From Trichopria drosophilae (lineage: Eukaryota > Arthropoda > Insecta > Hymenoptera > Diapriidae): a stretch of 64,000 nucleotides of DNA. The position numbers were made by a program, and so were the translations under genes. Position 1 is the stretch's first letter; the number at the start of each line of letters is the position of its first letter. A model generated the notes under the pieces. That model made no database searches and was not told the DNA's origin. It saw nothing but the letters and a program-made list of their open reading frames with translations. Shown here piece by piece: positions 23,176 to 34,560 of this stretch. Location of the stretch: assembly GCA_030407085.1 (NCBI GenBank), contig CM059582.1, positions 198,136,001 to 198,200,000 of the forward strand, read 5' to 3'.

Positions 23176-25392
23176 GATTTACGTCGGTGGAACAAGAATA
23201 TTTTAAAAATTGCTAAACTTCTTCGTAAATTTGATTTTGCCTTTGAACTTTTGTCGGACTCTTTCACAACTGGTGTGTGGAGGGGGGGGGGGGGTTAGCG
23301 ATAATAACTTGTAATATTAGATTTTTTATCACCAAATATTCAAACTTATATTAAATGGTTGCATGGTAGACATTGACAATAAATATAAAAGAAAGTCGAA
23401 ATGTAAGTTCTTAATATTCATTTATTATGTCAGATGACGAAAATGATTATCAGATTTAATTATTTAAAGTATAATATCCAATCCAACGGTTATTTTAAAC
23501 TTATAACTTAAAATATTCGTGCAAACTACTCTTCGTTGCAACCAATAACAAATACATTCCTTAAAAAAAACCGATGAGAGCCATAGAGAGATATCGTGAA
23601 GGGAATACGTCACATAAAACGATGACCGTTCTGGAAAATGTCTGGAGGCAATTTCGTCTTGGATTCGAGCTCATCTTCGTTCCTCAAATGGCGTCGTCAT
23701 CTCGAGACACGATGACAAAATGGCGTCATGGATGGTGTCTTCTCGTGGCACACGTGTGATATTTTCCTTAACAAAGTATACCGATGATGGTGATCCCGGA
23801 TAACTTCTTGAAATCACAATTTAATGGACTTCACGAATAGTGAACAAGATCCATAGTCGACAAAAACACGTGCTCATTGGATTCGATGAACGTTTTTTGA
23901 GATCGTACGAGGACGAACGACTTCCAACTTCGCGACTTAAATGAATTTCGCGGCACACGATTAGAACACCAGACTGCCCATGATTTTCCGTAAGACCACT
24001 GTGTTAACTCGAACTGAGTTTCGAATAGCGTCGTATATCTCCATTGAATATTTAGCCAACCGATCGGTGCGAATTCCAAATTGCAACTTGAACGAATTTC
24101 GCGGTCGCGTGGTAATCGCGTGTTCCCTTCTCCACGCAGTGATACCAACGTCGCTTCTTCAAAAACCCTAGTGCGTCGCTTAATACTTTCCTCTATCTCT
24201 TCTTTTTCTTTTCTTTCTTCTACTTCTCTCTCTAGGCTCTCTTACATGAAATACTGGACTGGTCTCTATGCTCTCATAATACGCAATAATAACGCATCAC
24301 TACAAACTGTAGTATTGATTGTAGGAAGAACGAAAATATCATTTTGAATATTTACGATTTTTACCTGTTCTTTTTGGACTTTTACAAGCTTCGCAAAGAA
24401 TTGAAAAACTGCGATATTTTACTAAGAACAGCCAACACTAAGGTCATAACTTGCATAAACCGCATGGGTAGAATGCGTTAAATGGACGAAAGAAATTAGC
24501 AATTACCTTCTCTAAATCTTATTGAAAAATCAGGTGTGCTGGCTGCGTCAAATCCTTCTAGTCCGAACATGCAAACTGATCACTATATTTTAATATTCCA
24601 TGAACGCTGGTGTTTCGTCCAAAACCCGCTTACGGACTCATCAGTGGGGCTGATATGAGAGCGGGTCCTGCCCCAGACACCAATCACTAATGTTGGATAA
24701 ATATAAGGTTATTAATACGTAAACATTATGATCCAATGCGCTTTACAATGAGCTTACCTCTGAACACAACCTGCAGTAGCCATCCGGGAAATAGATATGA
24801 CACACGTATCGCTGACCATTGTTTTGACAGGTGCCACGCAACTGAGGATAAAACGAACTGGCCTCGTAAGATTCTTCTAAGGAACTGACTGAACTGCGAA
24901 TACTAGCGAGACGATACACATCTGTATCCACCCACCATGATATCTCTAGGAGAGGAGCGAGTCGGCTCTTTGCTTTTCGGGTGGCTATGGAGGCCTAGTG
25001 GGCCTCTTAGGTCTCCCCCCGCTCCCTGTCCTCCATTTGTCCAGGGTTTTATTGTTCGTCCTACTTCTAGTCTCGTCTCATAAAGTAATACATACATTTT
25101 TTTTTGTTTTACGTCGACTTTTGTGAACCCACATGGGACTAAATGGCGACGGGACCTACAGTTTATGAAGGTGGAATTCGAACCACCTGAGCTTTGGCGT
25201 TATTAGACACTTATAAACAAGTACAGAGGTGTCCCAATGACAGATTGCAGAGGCCGAGCTCGAATCAGGGTTTTCTAATTACGAAGCCGAGTTCGAAGTA
25301 TACATTTCTTAACTATGAACAAATGGTCAATTGTTATGTAAGAAATAAAATGCTAATATTAAAATGACTCGGCAGCTGCGCAAATTCATAAA
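23176..25392. other. Unassigned left-arm-only sequence
   Basis: Absent from the right arm. It contains a run of about 14 G near 23281-23294; a more GC-rich stretch at 23570-24180; a pyrimidine tract at 24187-24240; and a retroposon-like stretch at 24930-25230 with GTGGAATTCGAACCACC, a B-box-like sequence on the minus strand. I could not identify any of these and call no gene. Confidence 0.3.
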
Positions 25393-26640
25393 TGAGTCAT
25401 TCCATGTCAACAAAATCAAAGTTGTGGTCGATGTCGCGGAATTCAACGAAAATGAAATATTTGATAGGTATAGATGTGGAAAATAACGTGGTAAAATATT
25501 TTTACAAAATTTTTAAAATGGCGGCCGTGAGGTCATATTCATTGAATTTCTTTAAATTACGATACCTATTTTTCTAATTATCGCATTTAAATGGGATTAT
25601 GCGCATTTTGTTCACAAGAATGCGCACTTTTATCTAAAAATAAGACAATTTTTTTTCTTCTTAATTTGACCAAAAAACGGTCCAAAAAAAATGTTGAACT
25701 TAAATTTTTGAACAAACGCATATTTTCGACATCTCATTTTGTAGAAAAACATTTCAGCTTTCATTCCAAAAAAAAATAGATGGAGACTCTTTTCGTTTTC
25801 GAGATATGATTTTTTAAAGAGCGCGACTCCGGCTTTCACCGGTGCGCTGAGCCGCTCGGATGAGCAGTTCGGAGCGCTATCACTATTCCTCCCATTACAC
25901 ATTAGATATTGGTTATTTATATACCGTTCAGTTTTTAAACAATACGGGACGTTAAATTCCTTCTCAATATGTCGAGCTTTCCATGATTTTGGTACCATGG
26001 TTAAAAGTGTTACTTTCTCTGAATTACGATTCGCTAATGCTATTTTTACCACATTTTTATTAACTCGTATTGTTATCTGTCTGTCTGTTTGACCGGTGCA
26101 AATTTTCTTTTAATTCATCAACTATGACTTGTATACCATCATCAGCAGAACATACTTTTGTAAAAACTTTTCTTAACTCGCGATCAAGACTCGGTTTTAT
26201 TTCAATTATTTTACTCTTTTCGGCAGCTTCTGACCTGCGATCTTTCCAACTTGAAATAGGAGAAACATGTAAAAGTTCGAGGATTTTATTTAAATTTGTT
26301 AGAGCAGCTTCATCACTAATTATTTTATCCATACTATTTCTTCCTCCATTTTTATCTCCCATATTTCATTCTCAGTCTCATGAGACTGAGTAGAATTTTC
26401 AGAATCCTGAGATATTTCGGGCCTTGACGAAGTATCATCGATCGGAACGCTCAAAAGTTTAGATGATGTCATTAATCAACACGAATTATAAATTACTTTG
26501 CCTAACCATATATCAGATTTTAAATTAAGCCAATTACATAACTCGTGAGTAATATGACGAAATTCTTTATTCTAAAGTATTGACTCATGACCCTTTTTCT
26601 TGAAAGGATCGCAGCAATGAATCAGAGAAGCCATAGTAAT
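25393..26640 (-). mobile_element. DNA transposon W, decayed relative of X
   Basis: The end at 25393 reads TGAGTCATTCCATGTCAAC, close to the X3 terminus TGAGGCATTCCACACCAA. The minus-strand coding remnants (25910-26640) belong to the same transposase-like family as X. Coding sequence is followed directly by terminal non-coding sequence, so most of the gene was lost by internal deletion. The other terminus was not found; repeat Q begins at about 26693. Confidence 0.6.
25910..26640 (-). pseudogene. N-terminal remnant of W transposase
   Basis: Read on the minus strand, the remnant starts near 26635 with MASLIHCCDPFKKKGH, typical of this family's N-terminus. It then has in-frame stops and continues as a 100-codon open stretch (26362-26060) with a coiled-coil-like lysine/glutamate-rich segment. 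After another stop comes SEKVTLLTMVPKSWKARHIE, followed by EFN. This last stretch aligns with the X segment EKFQIITLAPDSWS. Nothing from the catalytic region is present. Related by pattern to the X pseudogenes, but clearly a separate, more diverged lineage. Confidence 0.6.
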
Positions 26641-26692
26641 TGAGGCTCAGGGAAGAAGAACCGGTTAAGCGCTTTCGCTTTCGCTCCCTTCG

Positions 26693-27046
26693 CTCGCTCA
26701 GAAACTTCGACCCAGTAGAGAGTCGGCTATTCCTTAATACTGGTTTGTTTACTAACAGCTTTCAATTATATTATAAAATTATATTGATATTTGGGGGTCC
26801 AATCATATTTACGTCAAAGTGGCTTCGATAGATATGTTTCAACAATATAGTGTTTCTTATATGTATGAAAATTGAAAATGAGCATTTTCAAAACTTCGAC
26901 CCCGACAACAGGCCAGCCAAAGTATTAATAAATAAAAGTTGCAAAACAATTACTTCAAGCACTTTCATTATAATAGACTATTCGATGCATATTACATGTT
27001 TACAGTGTTTTACTAATTACAGGCTGTATCATTATGATCTTATATA
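26693..27046 (+). repeat. Repeat Q, copy 2 (left of the central transposon)
   Basis: Forward copy of Q, ending GATCTTATATA directly against the central transposon. An inverted copy lies on the other side (29755-30110). Confidence 0.85.
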
Positions 27047-27258
27047 CAGGGTGGCCGATTTATCTGAAGACATCGAAATATCTCGAGAATTATGCACAGA
27101 ATCAAAAAAGTTGTCGGATGAAAGTTGTTCGACACGAAGGGGGGCATCCAGTGATAATTTAATTTACCCCCTCCCCCATCCCCTGGGGGTGGAGTGGGGG
27201 CAAAAACAATAAAACTTAAATAGGAACCCCCAGTTTTTATTGCAGATTTGGATTCTCC
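27047..27258 (+). repeat. Left terminal inverted repeat of the central transposon
   Basis: A 212-bp repeat that matches the complement of 29543-29754 over its full length. It contains a G/C-tract region (CCCCTGGGGGTGGAGTGGGGG is near 27180-27200). Confidence 0.93.
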
Positions 27259-28301
27259 GGAAAAAAGTACACGAATTTGACCTAGGAGCTATTGCATTTT
27301 GGTTCACAGGTGGCGCTGTAATCGATAAAAATCCAAATTTATCTGAAGACATTGAAATATCTCGAGAACTATGCACCGAATCAAAAAAGTTGTCGGATGA
27401 AAGGTGTTCGACACGAAGGGGGGCATCCAGGGGGCAAATAGGGACAATTTGATCCCTTTATGAAAATTTAATATTAAAAATTCTAATATTAGAATTTTTA
27501 ATATTAGAATTTAGTAATATCAATTGCGAAAATTGTTATTCTGAATATGAAATTTTAATAATGTCCATTCGAAAAATTAAGATTATGAATAAATAATTGA
27601 TATTCTTCATATTAAAAATCAAAACTGATTACATAAAAATTGTGCATACAATATGGAAGCAATTTTATAAATAAGTTTTGTACCTTCAATAAAAGTACAT
27701 TTTAGGTTTTAAATTTATTATTTAATAAAAAAAAAGAGGACATCACGCAATCCATTAAAAAACGCGTCATGTCCCTTCACTCAGCTCATTCATTCTCTCT
27801 CTGTATGTTTTTTCCGAAATGAGAATATATAAGCTGAGCATTGACGGTCAAACCAGCTTCTATTAAACAAAACGAAACTCTTACTTCATTTGGGGATTTC
27901 GTCGCCATCTACCGGACCCCGAGAGAACTCACGTGGTTTCATACATATACATCGCTTGCATTTCGGCCATCACCGGCGCCGGTTCTGTTACATAACGCTA
28001 GAGGGCGACATAACTCGAAAATAAAGTAGCATATCATTTTATACATAAGTTGAGTCACACGTAACCAGTTCACCTACATTTTTCTCTACTTTCCTGAAGG
28101 GAAGTAAATGGATATCGCGACTTTCTAATCCCCATATTAAAATTTAGTATTCACGGTCTCTCAGTGTAAGACTGCTTTTGAAGTCCATTGTATTGGTAGT
28201 AATTCGGTCGGAGGTCACTTTGCTTTTAGAATAACAACTTTCCGTTTACGTGACTATTTTTTGTCTACCCTTCATTGCTTAAATCGAATTGCAAGTTAAA
28301 A

Positions 28302-29366
28302 ATGAATCCTGCTACAGTTCCCGAAAAAATCGAAATGATTCTTATTTATGGTGAATGTAAGAGGAATATTGACGATGCGGTTGCGTTGTATGCTGAGCGT
28401 TTTCCAGATAATGCTCGCTCGCGTTCTTTTTCTTACAAAGTTGTGAATGCCTTTCACTCTGATGGCAGCGTACACATGAAAAAAAGGAAGCGAAGATTTA
28501 TAGTTACAGGAGAAGCTAACGAAGTAGCTGTACTAGCAGCTATTCACCAAAATCCACATGTAAGCACACGACAATTACATCGCGATTCCGGCATTTCCAG
28601 AGACAGTATTCAAAGAATATTGCATCGTCATAAGTTTCACCCATATTACATTTCACTGCACCAGGAACTAGATGGCGATGATTTTCATAACCGCGTAGTG
28701 TTTTGTGAATGGGCATTTCAAAAAATGCAAACGAACCACAATTTCTTTGCTAATGTATTATTTTCAGATGAATCTACATTCACGAACCATGGTGGCGTCA
28801 ATAGGCATAATATGCATTATTGGAGCGTAGAAAATCCCCATTGGTTACGACAAGTTAATCATCAACGTCCTTGGTCGGTGAACGTTTGGTGTGGAATCAT
28901 AGGAAATAAACTCATTGGTCCTTATTTCATTGAAGGTAATTTGAATGGAACAAAATATCGAGATTTCCTAGAACAAGAAGTACCATTACTACTTGAGGAT
29001 GTTGCTATGGACGTCCGACGGACAATGTGGTTTCAGCATGATGGTTGCCCAGCACATTTTTCAAGAGTAGCAAGGGAAATACTAGACCGTGATTACAATG
29101 GTAGGTGGATTGGTAGAGGTGGCCCCATTAATTGGCCTGCGAGGTCACCAGATCTAACATCTCCGGATTTCTTCCTATGGGGTTACCTAAAAGGTAAGGT
29201 TTATGAACAAGTACCAACGACTCGTGAAAACTTGGTGGAACGCATAAGAACTGCTTCTGCAGAAATTTCTGCAGATATGATTCTGTCATGTATGAAGTCA
29301 TTTGAAGAAAGAATAAATAAATGCATTGAAGTGGAAGGTCAACATTTCGAAAACTTACTCAAGTAA
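28302..29366 (+). CDS. DDE transposase, Tc1/mariner superfamily, DD41D type
   Basis: A full-length 354-residue transposase that cuts and joins the element's ends at TA sites. It starts at ATG 28302 (MNPATVPEKIEM), in an A-rich context; the frame is open further upstream without a better ATG. N-terminus: helix-turn-helix of the type found in insect Tc3-like/DUF4817 proteins (about residues 5-55). A second helix-turn-helix spans about 75-112 (NPHVSTRQLHRDSGISRDSI). The catalytic domain has D156 in FSDESTF, D247 in FQHDGCPAHF and D289 in SPDLTSPDFFLWG. That leaves 41 residues between the second and third aspartates, as in the 'rosa'/'visitor' DD41D groups. A basic KKRKRR patch at 60-65 could be a nuclear localisation signal. 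There are no stops or frameshifts and the terminal repeats are near-identical, so it may be functional. Confidence 0.95.
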   Translation: MNPATVPEKIEMILIYGECKRNIDDAVALYAERFPDNARSRSFSYKVVNAFHSDGSVHMKKRKRRFIVTGEANEVAVLAAIHQNPHVSTRQLHRDSGISRDSIQRILHRHKFHPYYISLHQELDGDDFHNRVVFCEWAFQKMQTNHNFFANVLFSDESTFTNHGGVNRHNMHYWSVENPHWLRQVNHQRPWSVNVWCGIIGNKLIGPYFIEGNLNGTKYRDFLEQEVPLLLEDVAMDVRRTMWFQHDGCPAHFSRVAREILDRDYNGRWIGRGGPINWPARSPDLTSPDFFLWGYLKGKVYEQVPTTRENLVERIRTASAEISADMILSCMKSFEERINKCIEVEGQHFENLLK

Positions 29367-29542
29367 GTGAACAGTGAGACAGTGAGAGGCAAGGGGACTC
29401 ACGTAAAACAAGCACCCCAAAGGGAACAGAAAAATACTACATCCACGTCGTTGTTCCTGGGTAACGCTAAATGTATTTTTTCCCGGCTTTGTTAGAATGA
29501 CCGTATTCCATATCCGCTACGCGGGCGAAAATTGTCAATATT
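29367..29542. other. Transposase 3' non-coding region
   Basis: Between the transposase stop and the right inverted repeat. No AATAAA is apparent, and no second gene. Confidence 0.5.
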
Positions 29543-29754
29543 GGAGAATCCAAATCTGCAATAAAAACTGGGGGTTCCTATTTAAGTTTTATTGTTTTTG
29601 CCCCCACTTCACCCCCAGGGGATGCGGGAGGGGGTAAATTTCATTATTACTGGATGCCCCCCTTCGTGTCGAACAACTTTCATCCGACAACTTTTTTGAT
29701 TCTGTGCATAGTTCTCGAGATATTTCGATGTCTTCAGATAAATCGGCCACCCTG
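29543..29754 (-). repeat. Right terminal inverted repeat of the central transposon
   Basis: Complement of 27047-27258, ending CCACCCTG before TA at 29755-29756. Confidence 0.93.
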
Positions 29755-30110
29755 TATATAAGATCATAATGATACAGACTGTAATTAGTAAAATACTGTA
29801 AACATGTAATATGCATCGAATAGTCTATTACAATGAAAGTGCTTGAAGTAATTGTTTTGCAACTTTTATTTATTAATACTTCGGCTGGCCTGTTGTCGGG
29901 GTCGAAGTTTTGAAAATGCTCATTTTCAATTTTCATACATATAAGAAACACTATATTGTTGTAACATATCTATCGAAGCCACTTTGACGTAAATATGATT
30001 GGACCCCCAAATATCAATATAATTTTATAATATAATTGAAAGCTGTTAGTAAACAAACCAGTATTAAGGAATAGCCGACTCTCTACTGGGTCGAAGTTTC
30101 TGAGCGAGCG
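29755..30110 (-). repeat. Repeat Q, copy 3 (right of the central transposon)
   Basis: Inverted copy of 26693-27046, starting directly at the transposon's right flank (TATATAAGATCATAATG). Confidence 0.85.
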
Positions 30111-30111
30111 A

Positions 30112-31760
30112 CGAAAATCTTCCTGTAACGTTTAGACTGCCGGCCTAGCGAATATATGCGCCAGTTAATAATTGGTAGTTTTGATAGTCAAAATGACAGA
30201 TATTCGTTTCCCCATCAGTAATATTTTATTGTATAATAATGTGTATATCAAATTAATCATATTTTATGCCATTAAATATGAAAACCATCCTTAATAGGGG
30301 GTGATATGTTGAGAGAAATCGATCTATTAATAAAAAACTTATTAGTAATAATTTTTTAAGTTTTGGTAAATTTTCTTTACGAAAGGGTTGAAACATCCTG
30401 ATATATTATTGAATTAAGAAAAATACAAAAATCACCCCTACCAATTAAAAAGAACAATAAAAAGGAACCACAATATGCGAATTCATCAATTTAATACGTA
30501 TTATTTGCGGCGCTCATAATTTCTGTTAATGAATGATTGATCGATGGAATCACAGACATCAAAAAACATTAAAAAACATTAAAAACTTATTAGATATGTG
30601 CTCCACGATAATGTAAAATTTTTTATGGTTGCACGAATTTTATTATTTATTTCAACTTTATCTTGACATAGATGTATAACGAGTACATATTCGTAATATG
30701 GCTAGATTTCTACATTTTTATCTCAGGAATAATAAGCATTTATTATTTCGTTGGGTTATTAACGGCCGCAAGCATGAAACGGCAAAATATCAATAAAATG
30801 TGAATTTCACAAAAAGTTATTTCATGTCAAACGAATACTGAAATCTTATAATAAACTTTGCGCACATAACTGTGCCTTATAATACTGTTTTCTAGTATGT
30901 GCAGTTACAAGTTGAACGTCAGATCAATGCCTTAAACCCGGGGCCGTGTGTTTAGCAAAAGAGAGATTTTGAAAAATATTTAATTATTTCATTTACATTT
31001 TCCAAGTTTTTAAAATTTTGACTGCATCTTGCTATTACATAAAAATGCTTTGGAATACGAAATAAGTATATTTTTTAAACATTCCTAAAGCCTTAATAAT
31101 TATGGAATTATGGATATTTCACAAAAATGAAAGGTTCTGTAGATTTGCCCATATGTATGCGCCAGCTACGACCTTTAATGCGTGTTTAGAGCTATGTAAC
31201 CTTTGGATACATAAATTGTACCTGAAAAAAATCTGTTCGAACGACAAAAGTGCCGGTAGTCTAAACGTTAACATTGTCATTGATTTAATTACTAGACCCA
31301 GTCCATAGAACTGAACGACGTATTGAATTTGATAAATTTAATAGCCATTTTAAAAAAAAATTGTTCTCCTTAAACGTTTAATTTTGCCATATTTTCCCCA
31401 AATTTGTGAATCGAACACTATTTCATAATTTTTAAAGATATTTTATTTATATGACAAGATATGCTGGTATACCGAAAGTCCGCGGACGGCTGTATAACTT
31501 TCGCCACAATTAAAATTTAAGAAAACTCCCAAAAACGTGAAACAATTTTCCAAAAAATGTATTTTTTGAAAGGGACTACAACTCCCCAACCCCAAGGTCG
31601 ACGTGGGCATGACGGGGGGGGGGGGGTGGATGAAATCTTGAATGGCAACATTATTTAGCATAAATGTAATGTCATCTTAAAATAGAACTTTTCGATACAA
31701 GTGCGTATGCGAGCGGCTTTTCCGTGCGTAAACAATATTTCGGCACACGCGTGTATGTGT
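30112..31760. repeat. Palindrome block ii, right copy
   Basis: Reverse counterpart of 20935-23175. It lacks the 604-bp MITE, thereby giving its empty site near 30289-30302. No gene seen. Confidence 0.85.
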
Positions 31761-32110
31761 AAAGTTCTTTACACATACGCACTTGTATCGAAAAGTACTA
31801 TTTTGTAATTGTGTGCGTGCGTAAACCTCGTGCGTAAAGTACTTTTGATGCCTGTTTATCGTGCGTAAAGTTCACTTTTATGCATTCCCGACTACAAGAT
31901 TCGTAAAGTTGTACTTTACGCACTCAACCAGGCATCAAAACTTTACGCACTCTCTTTACGCACCCAATTATAAAAACTGGGATACCTAAAATGGGTGTAA
32001 AGTATAACTGTTACGCATCGGTCGGGAATTTTACAAATCACTCGGTGCCTTCGGCGCCTCGCATGTATATTCCCGCCCGGTGCGTAAAAGTACGCTTTAC
32101 ACCCTTGTTA
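31690..32110. repeat. Cluster of GCGTAAAG motifs
   Basis: About ten degenerate copies of (T)GCGTAAAGT and its complement ACTTTACGCA, often back to back as short palindromes such as GTAAAGTTCTTTAC. Spacing is irregular, so this is neither a simple tandem array nor a CRISPR. A related cluster lies at 36310-36450. Confidence 0.65.
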
Positions 32111-32244
32111 GGTAATATACTATTTCCATATTTATGTGCCCAATATAAGCAAGTCCTTATCTCCTAAAATAGAAGAAACGCTGCAGATTGTGCGTACTGT
32201 ATAATGACATAAAGCTATTCGGTAATTTATATCAATTATTGATG

Positions 32245-33637
32245 ATAGGGGAGACGGGGGATGTACCGCTCAGTGGGTAATTCCGCTCATTCATGCGTCT
32301 CAACCTGTCGTTCAGTTAAAATTATTTTTTATATTTTTTTACTAAAGAACTTTATGTCAAAATCTATTTTCAACAAACAATTTCCATCGTTTATTGCTAA
32401 AAGTTGATTAAAAAAAATTAGAAAATTTTGTAACGTAGTTGACAAAAATGCGATAAGAATTGGGAAAATGGGAAAAAACATGAAAAAATAGTCTCGTAGT
32501 ACTGTTAATTATCAAATGGTATTTGGTAAACTACTAAAAATAACAGTGATTTATAATTATTCATTATTTTTCAACGCGGCGCGTTTGTGGGTAACACCGC
32601 TCAGAAAGTTTGATATATTTTACATATTGTTGATCAAATAAATGGACAGAAGGTACTAAAATAATGGACATCTAAAATGGAACTTCTTATAGTTAATCAT
32701 ATACATTGAATGTAAACAAGTGAGTTAACAACAAATTGATTTATAAGGACAAAAAGGACAAAGGACAGGAAATTTTCCCCCGCGTTAATGACGAATATGT
32801 CTGTTTGCGGGTCGGCTCTCGGGTGGAGAGGTACAGGACAGAGACAGACAGTACAAGACAGAACTATAGACACACACAACACCCACCCAGAGCCAGTCCC
32901 CCCTACCCCAATATCGGTACCAACAGCAGATTCGACGGTCTGTGCCTTAGCGAGTACGACGCGGGGCTTATCCCCTCTTTATCCGAGATAAGACCCACGA
33001 CGTACCGACCGCGGATAAGACGCTGACGGTACCGATAACTGCCGACGGGGGTCGGCAGCGTTCCCAAATTCGTACCTTCGCCCAGCAAAGTTCCCCGGTT
33101 ATTCCACACTGGACATAAGCAGAGAAAATTGCAGGACGGGGATTCGAACTCGGGCCCTTCGCGACGTTCAGTTCGGGCGGACTAAGACTGACGCCTTCGC
33201 CCGCACGACCATCACGCCGAATAAATTGATTTATAATATCATCGAATTTCATAGGTTAGGTACACTCATTATTTATGAATCATTAATTTGAAAATATTCT
33301 TCTTTACAATTTTCATTGCCTTATACCCACATTTCTTCATTTCATTTTCATTACATCTTCATTACATTGTTTCAAAATGAATAAGATTAAGTTTAATAAC
33401 TTAAATTTAATGAGCGGTATTATGTACATTGACAGGAGATCCTGTTGGATCGTTCATATTTATTAAATTCTGTAATTCAATACGTTTAGCGTTAGTAAAA
33501 ATTCAGATCTTTTTGTATATTACTGTTGGGGCTTTATAGAATCGATTTCAATCGTAAACAAATCTGAAATTATTTATGCATTTACTAAAAGCAGTACTTT
33601 CCTAACGTGAGCGGTACACCCAAGGCCTCCCCTATCT
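32245..33637. mobile_element. Foldback-type element with ACCGCTCA motifs, containing a SINE
   Basis: The left end reads ATAGGGGAGACGGGGGATGT followed by ACCGCTCA. The right end, in reverse, reads ATAGGGGAGGCC, then GTACCGCTCA. The ACCGCTCA motif recurs near 32293, 32597, 33412 and 33608, so it marks subterminal repeats. No transposase was found, and no target duplication could be fixed. SINE copy 2 is nested inside it. Confidence 0.6.
32747..33222 (-). mobile_element. tRNA-headed SINE, copy 2
   Basis: A 476-bp copy of the SINE at 15757-16226, with a different 14-bp target duplication AAATTGATTTATAA (32733-32746 and 33223-33236). The insertion is therefore independent. The B-box-like GAGTTCGAATCCC is on the minus strand at plus positions 33139-33151. 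The tail carries GTCCTTTTTGTCC-type repeats. Confidence 0.92.
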
Positions 33638-34045
33638 GTATATTTGAGCGTCTTTCAATTTACTCGACGTAAATTTTGAGGATAACGTTGGATTCAATCT
33701 ACTTTCTTTGCAATTGTTCCAGACAACTGCAACATTGTTTATGCATTCGCAATTTATGTTTTTTACATGTTCCTCCAAATTATTTGAAATCCGCTTTTTT
33801 CAAACGACCGCAAAAAAGGGACCAAATCATAGTGATTTGGAAATAATTCACTCAAACAAAAATTAAAAAGTTTGGACGTAATCTGTAACCTGCTCTCATT
33901 ATACAAATTCATTAGTCAAAATCTACTGAGATTAGTAGTAGTAATCTGTCTAATAAATATATCTTTTATATATATAAATTTGCTTTCTATGTATTTGTTA
34001 CTTATTTTTTATATAAATATTTATTTATACAAATAAAACTAGCGT
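33638..34045. other. Unassigned right-arm sequence
   Basis: AT-rich, including an ATATA-rich stretch near 33955-34030. Nothing recognised. Confidence 0.3.
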
Positions 34046-34560
34046 TGGCATGGTGCCTCGCTCGCTTCGCTCGCTCAGAAACTTCGACCCCGTAGAGAGT
34101 CGGCTATTCCTTAATACTCGTTTATTTACTAACAGCTTTCAATTATATTATAAAATTATATTGATATTTGGGGGTCCAATCATATTTAGGTCCAGGTGGC
34201 CTCGATAGATATGTTACAACAATATAGTGTTTCTTATATGTATGAAAATTGAAAATGAGCATTTTCAAAACTTCGACCCCGACAACAGGCCAGCCGAAGT
34301 ATTAATAAATGAATGTTGCAAAACACTTACATCAAGCACTTGTATTGTAATAGATTATTCAATGCATATTAAATGTTTACAGTGTTTTACTCAATACTGT
34401 CTGTATCATTACGATCTTATATATACAATATATATACATATATATGTATATATACATATATATACATATAATTCGTCAAAGATATCTTGAAAGTGTCGAA
34501 AAGATCTCTGACGGATATCTTTTAGATACTATAAGACATCTTTATGATATATCGAAATAG
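34046..34560 (+). repeat. Repeat Q, copy 4
   Basis: Forward copy of Q. Unlike copies 2 and 3 it continues past GATCTTATATA into an AT microrepeat (34425-34472), as does copy 1. This shows what Q looks like without the central transposon. Confidence 0.8.

Larger units (their letters stand above)
14849..27258. repeat. Giant inverted repeat, left arm
   Basis: Three blocks of this arm (14849-18705, 20935-23175 and 26690-27258) have inverted counterparts in mirror order on the right side (37107-38415 with part at 34046-35190; 30112-31760; 29543-30112). The outer edge is at ACCGGGGGAAGACAAG (14849) and its complement ending at 38415. Extra material in this arm only: a foldback MITE with a SINE (15093-16491), 18706-20934, a MITE at 22398-23001, and 23176-26689. 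Arms look near-identical by eye wherever they pair. Confidence 0.85.
27047..29754 (+). mobile_element. Intact Tc1/mariner-superfamily transposon (DD41D type)
   Basis: The element is 2708 bp: inverted repeats of 212 bp (27047-27258 and 29543-29754) that differ at only about six positions, TA on both sides (27045-27046 and 29755-29756), and one uninterrupted transposase gene. Ends read CAGGGTGGCCGATTTATC. A direct partial copy of the inverted-repeat interior lies inside the left end (about 27345-27440). 27450-28250 is an AT-rich non-coding leader with a short palindromic TAATATT tract near 27465-27530. The element occupies the symmetry axis of the giant palindrome. Confidence 0.93.

Noticed and set aside
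26850..27212. Open frame shared by all four copies of repeat Q (also 17939-18259, 29589-29951, 34227-34490)
   Set aside because: Shared only because the copies are recent duplicates; it runs into the transposon's inverted repeat in two copies and has different ends in the others.
31690..32110. CRISPR-like array of GCGTAAAG repeats
   Set aside because: Repeat too short, spacing irregular, both orientations mixed, and the DNA is eukaryotic.
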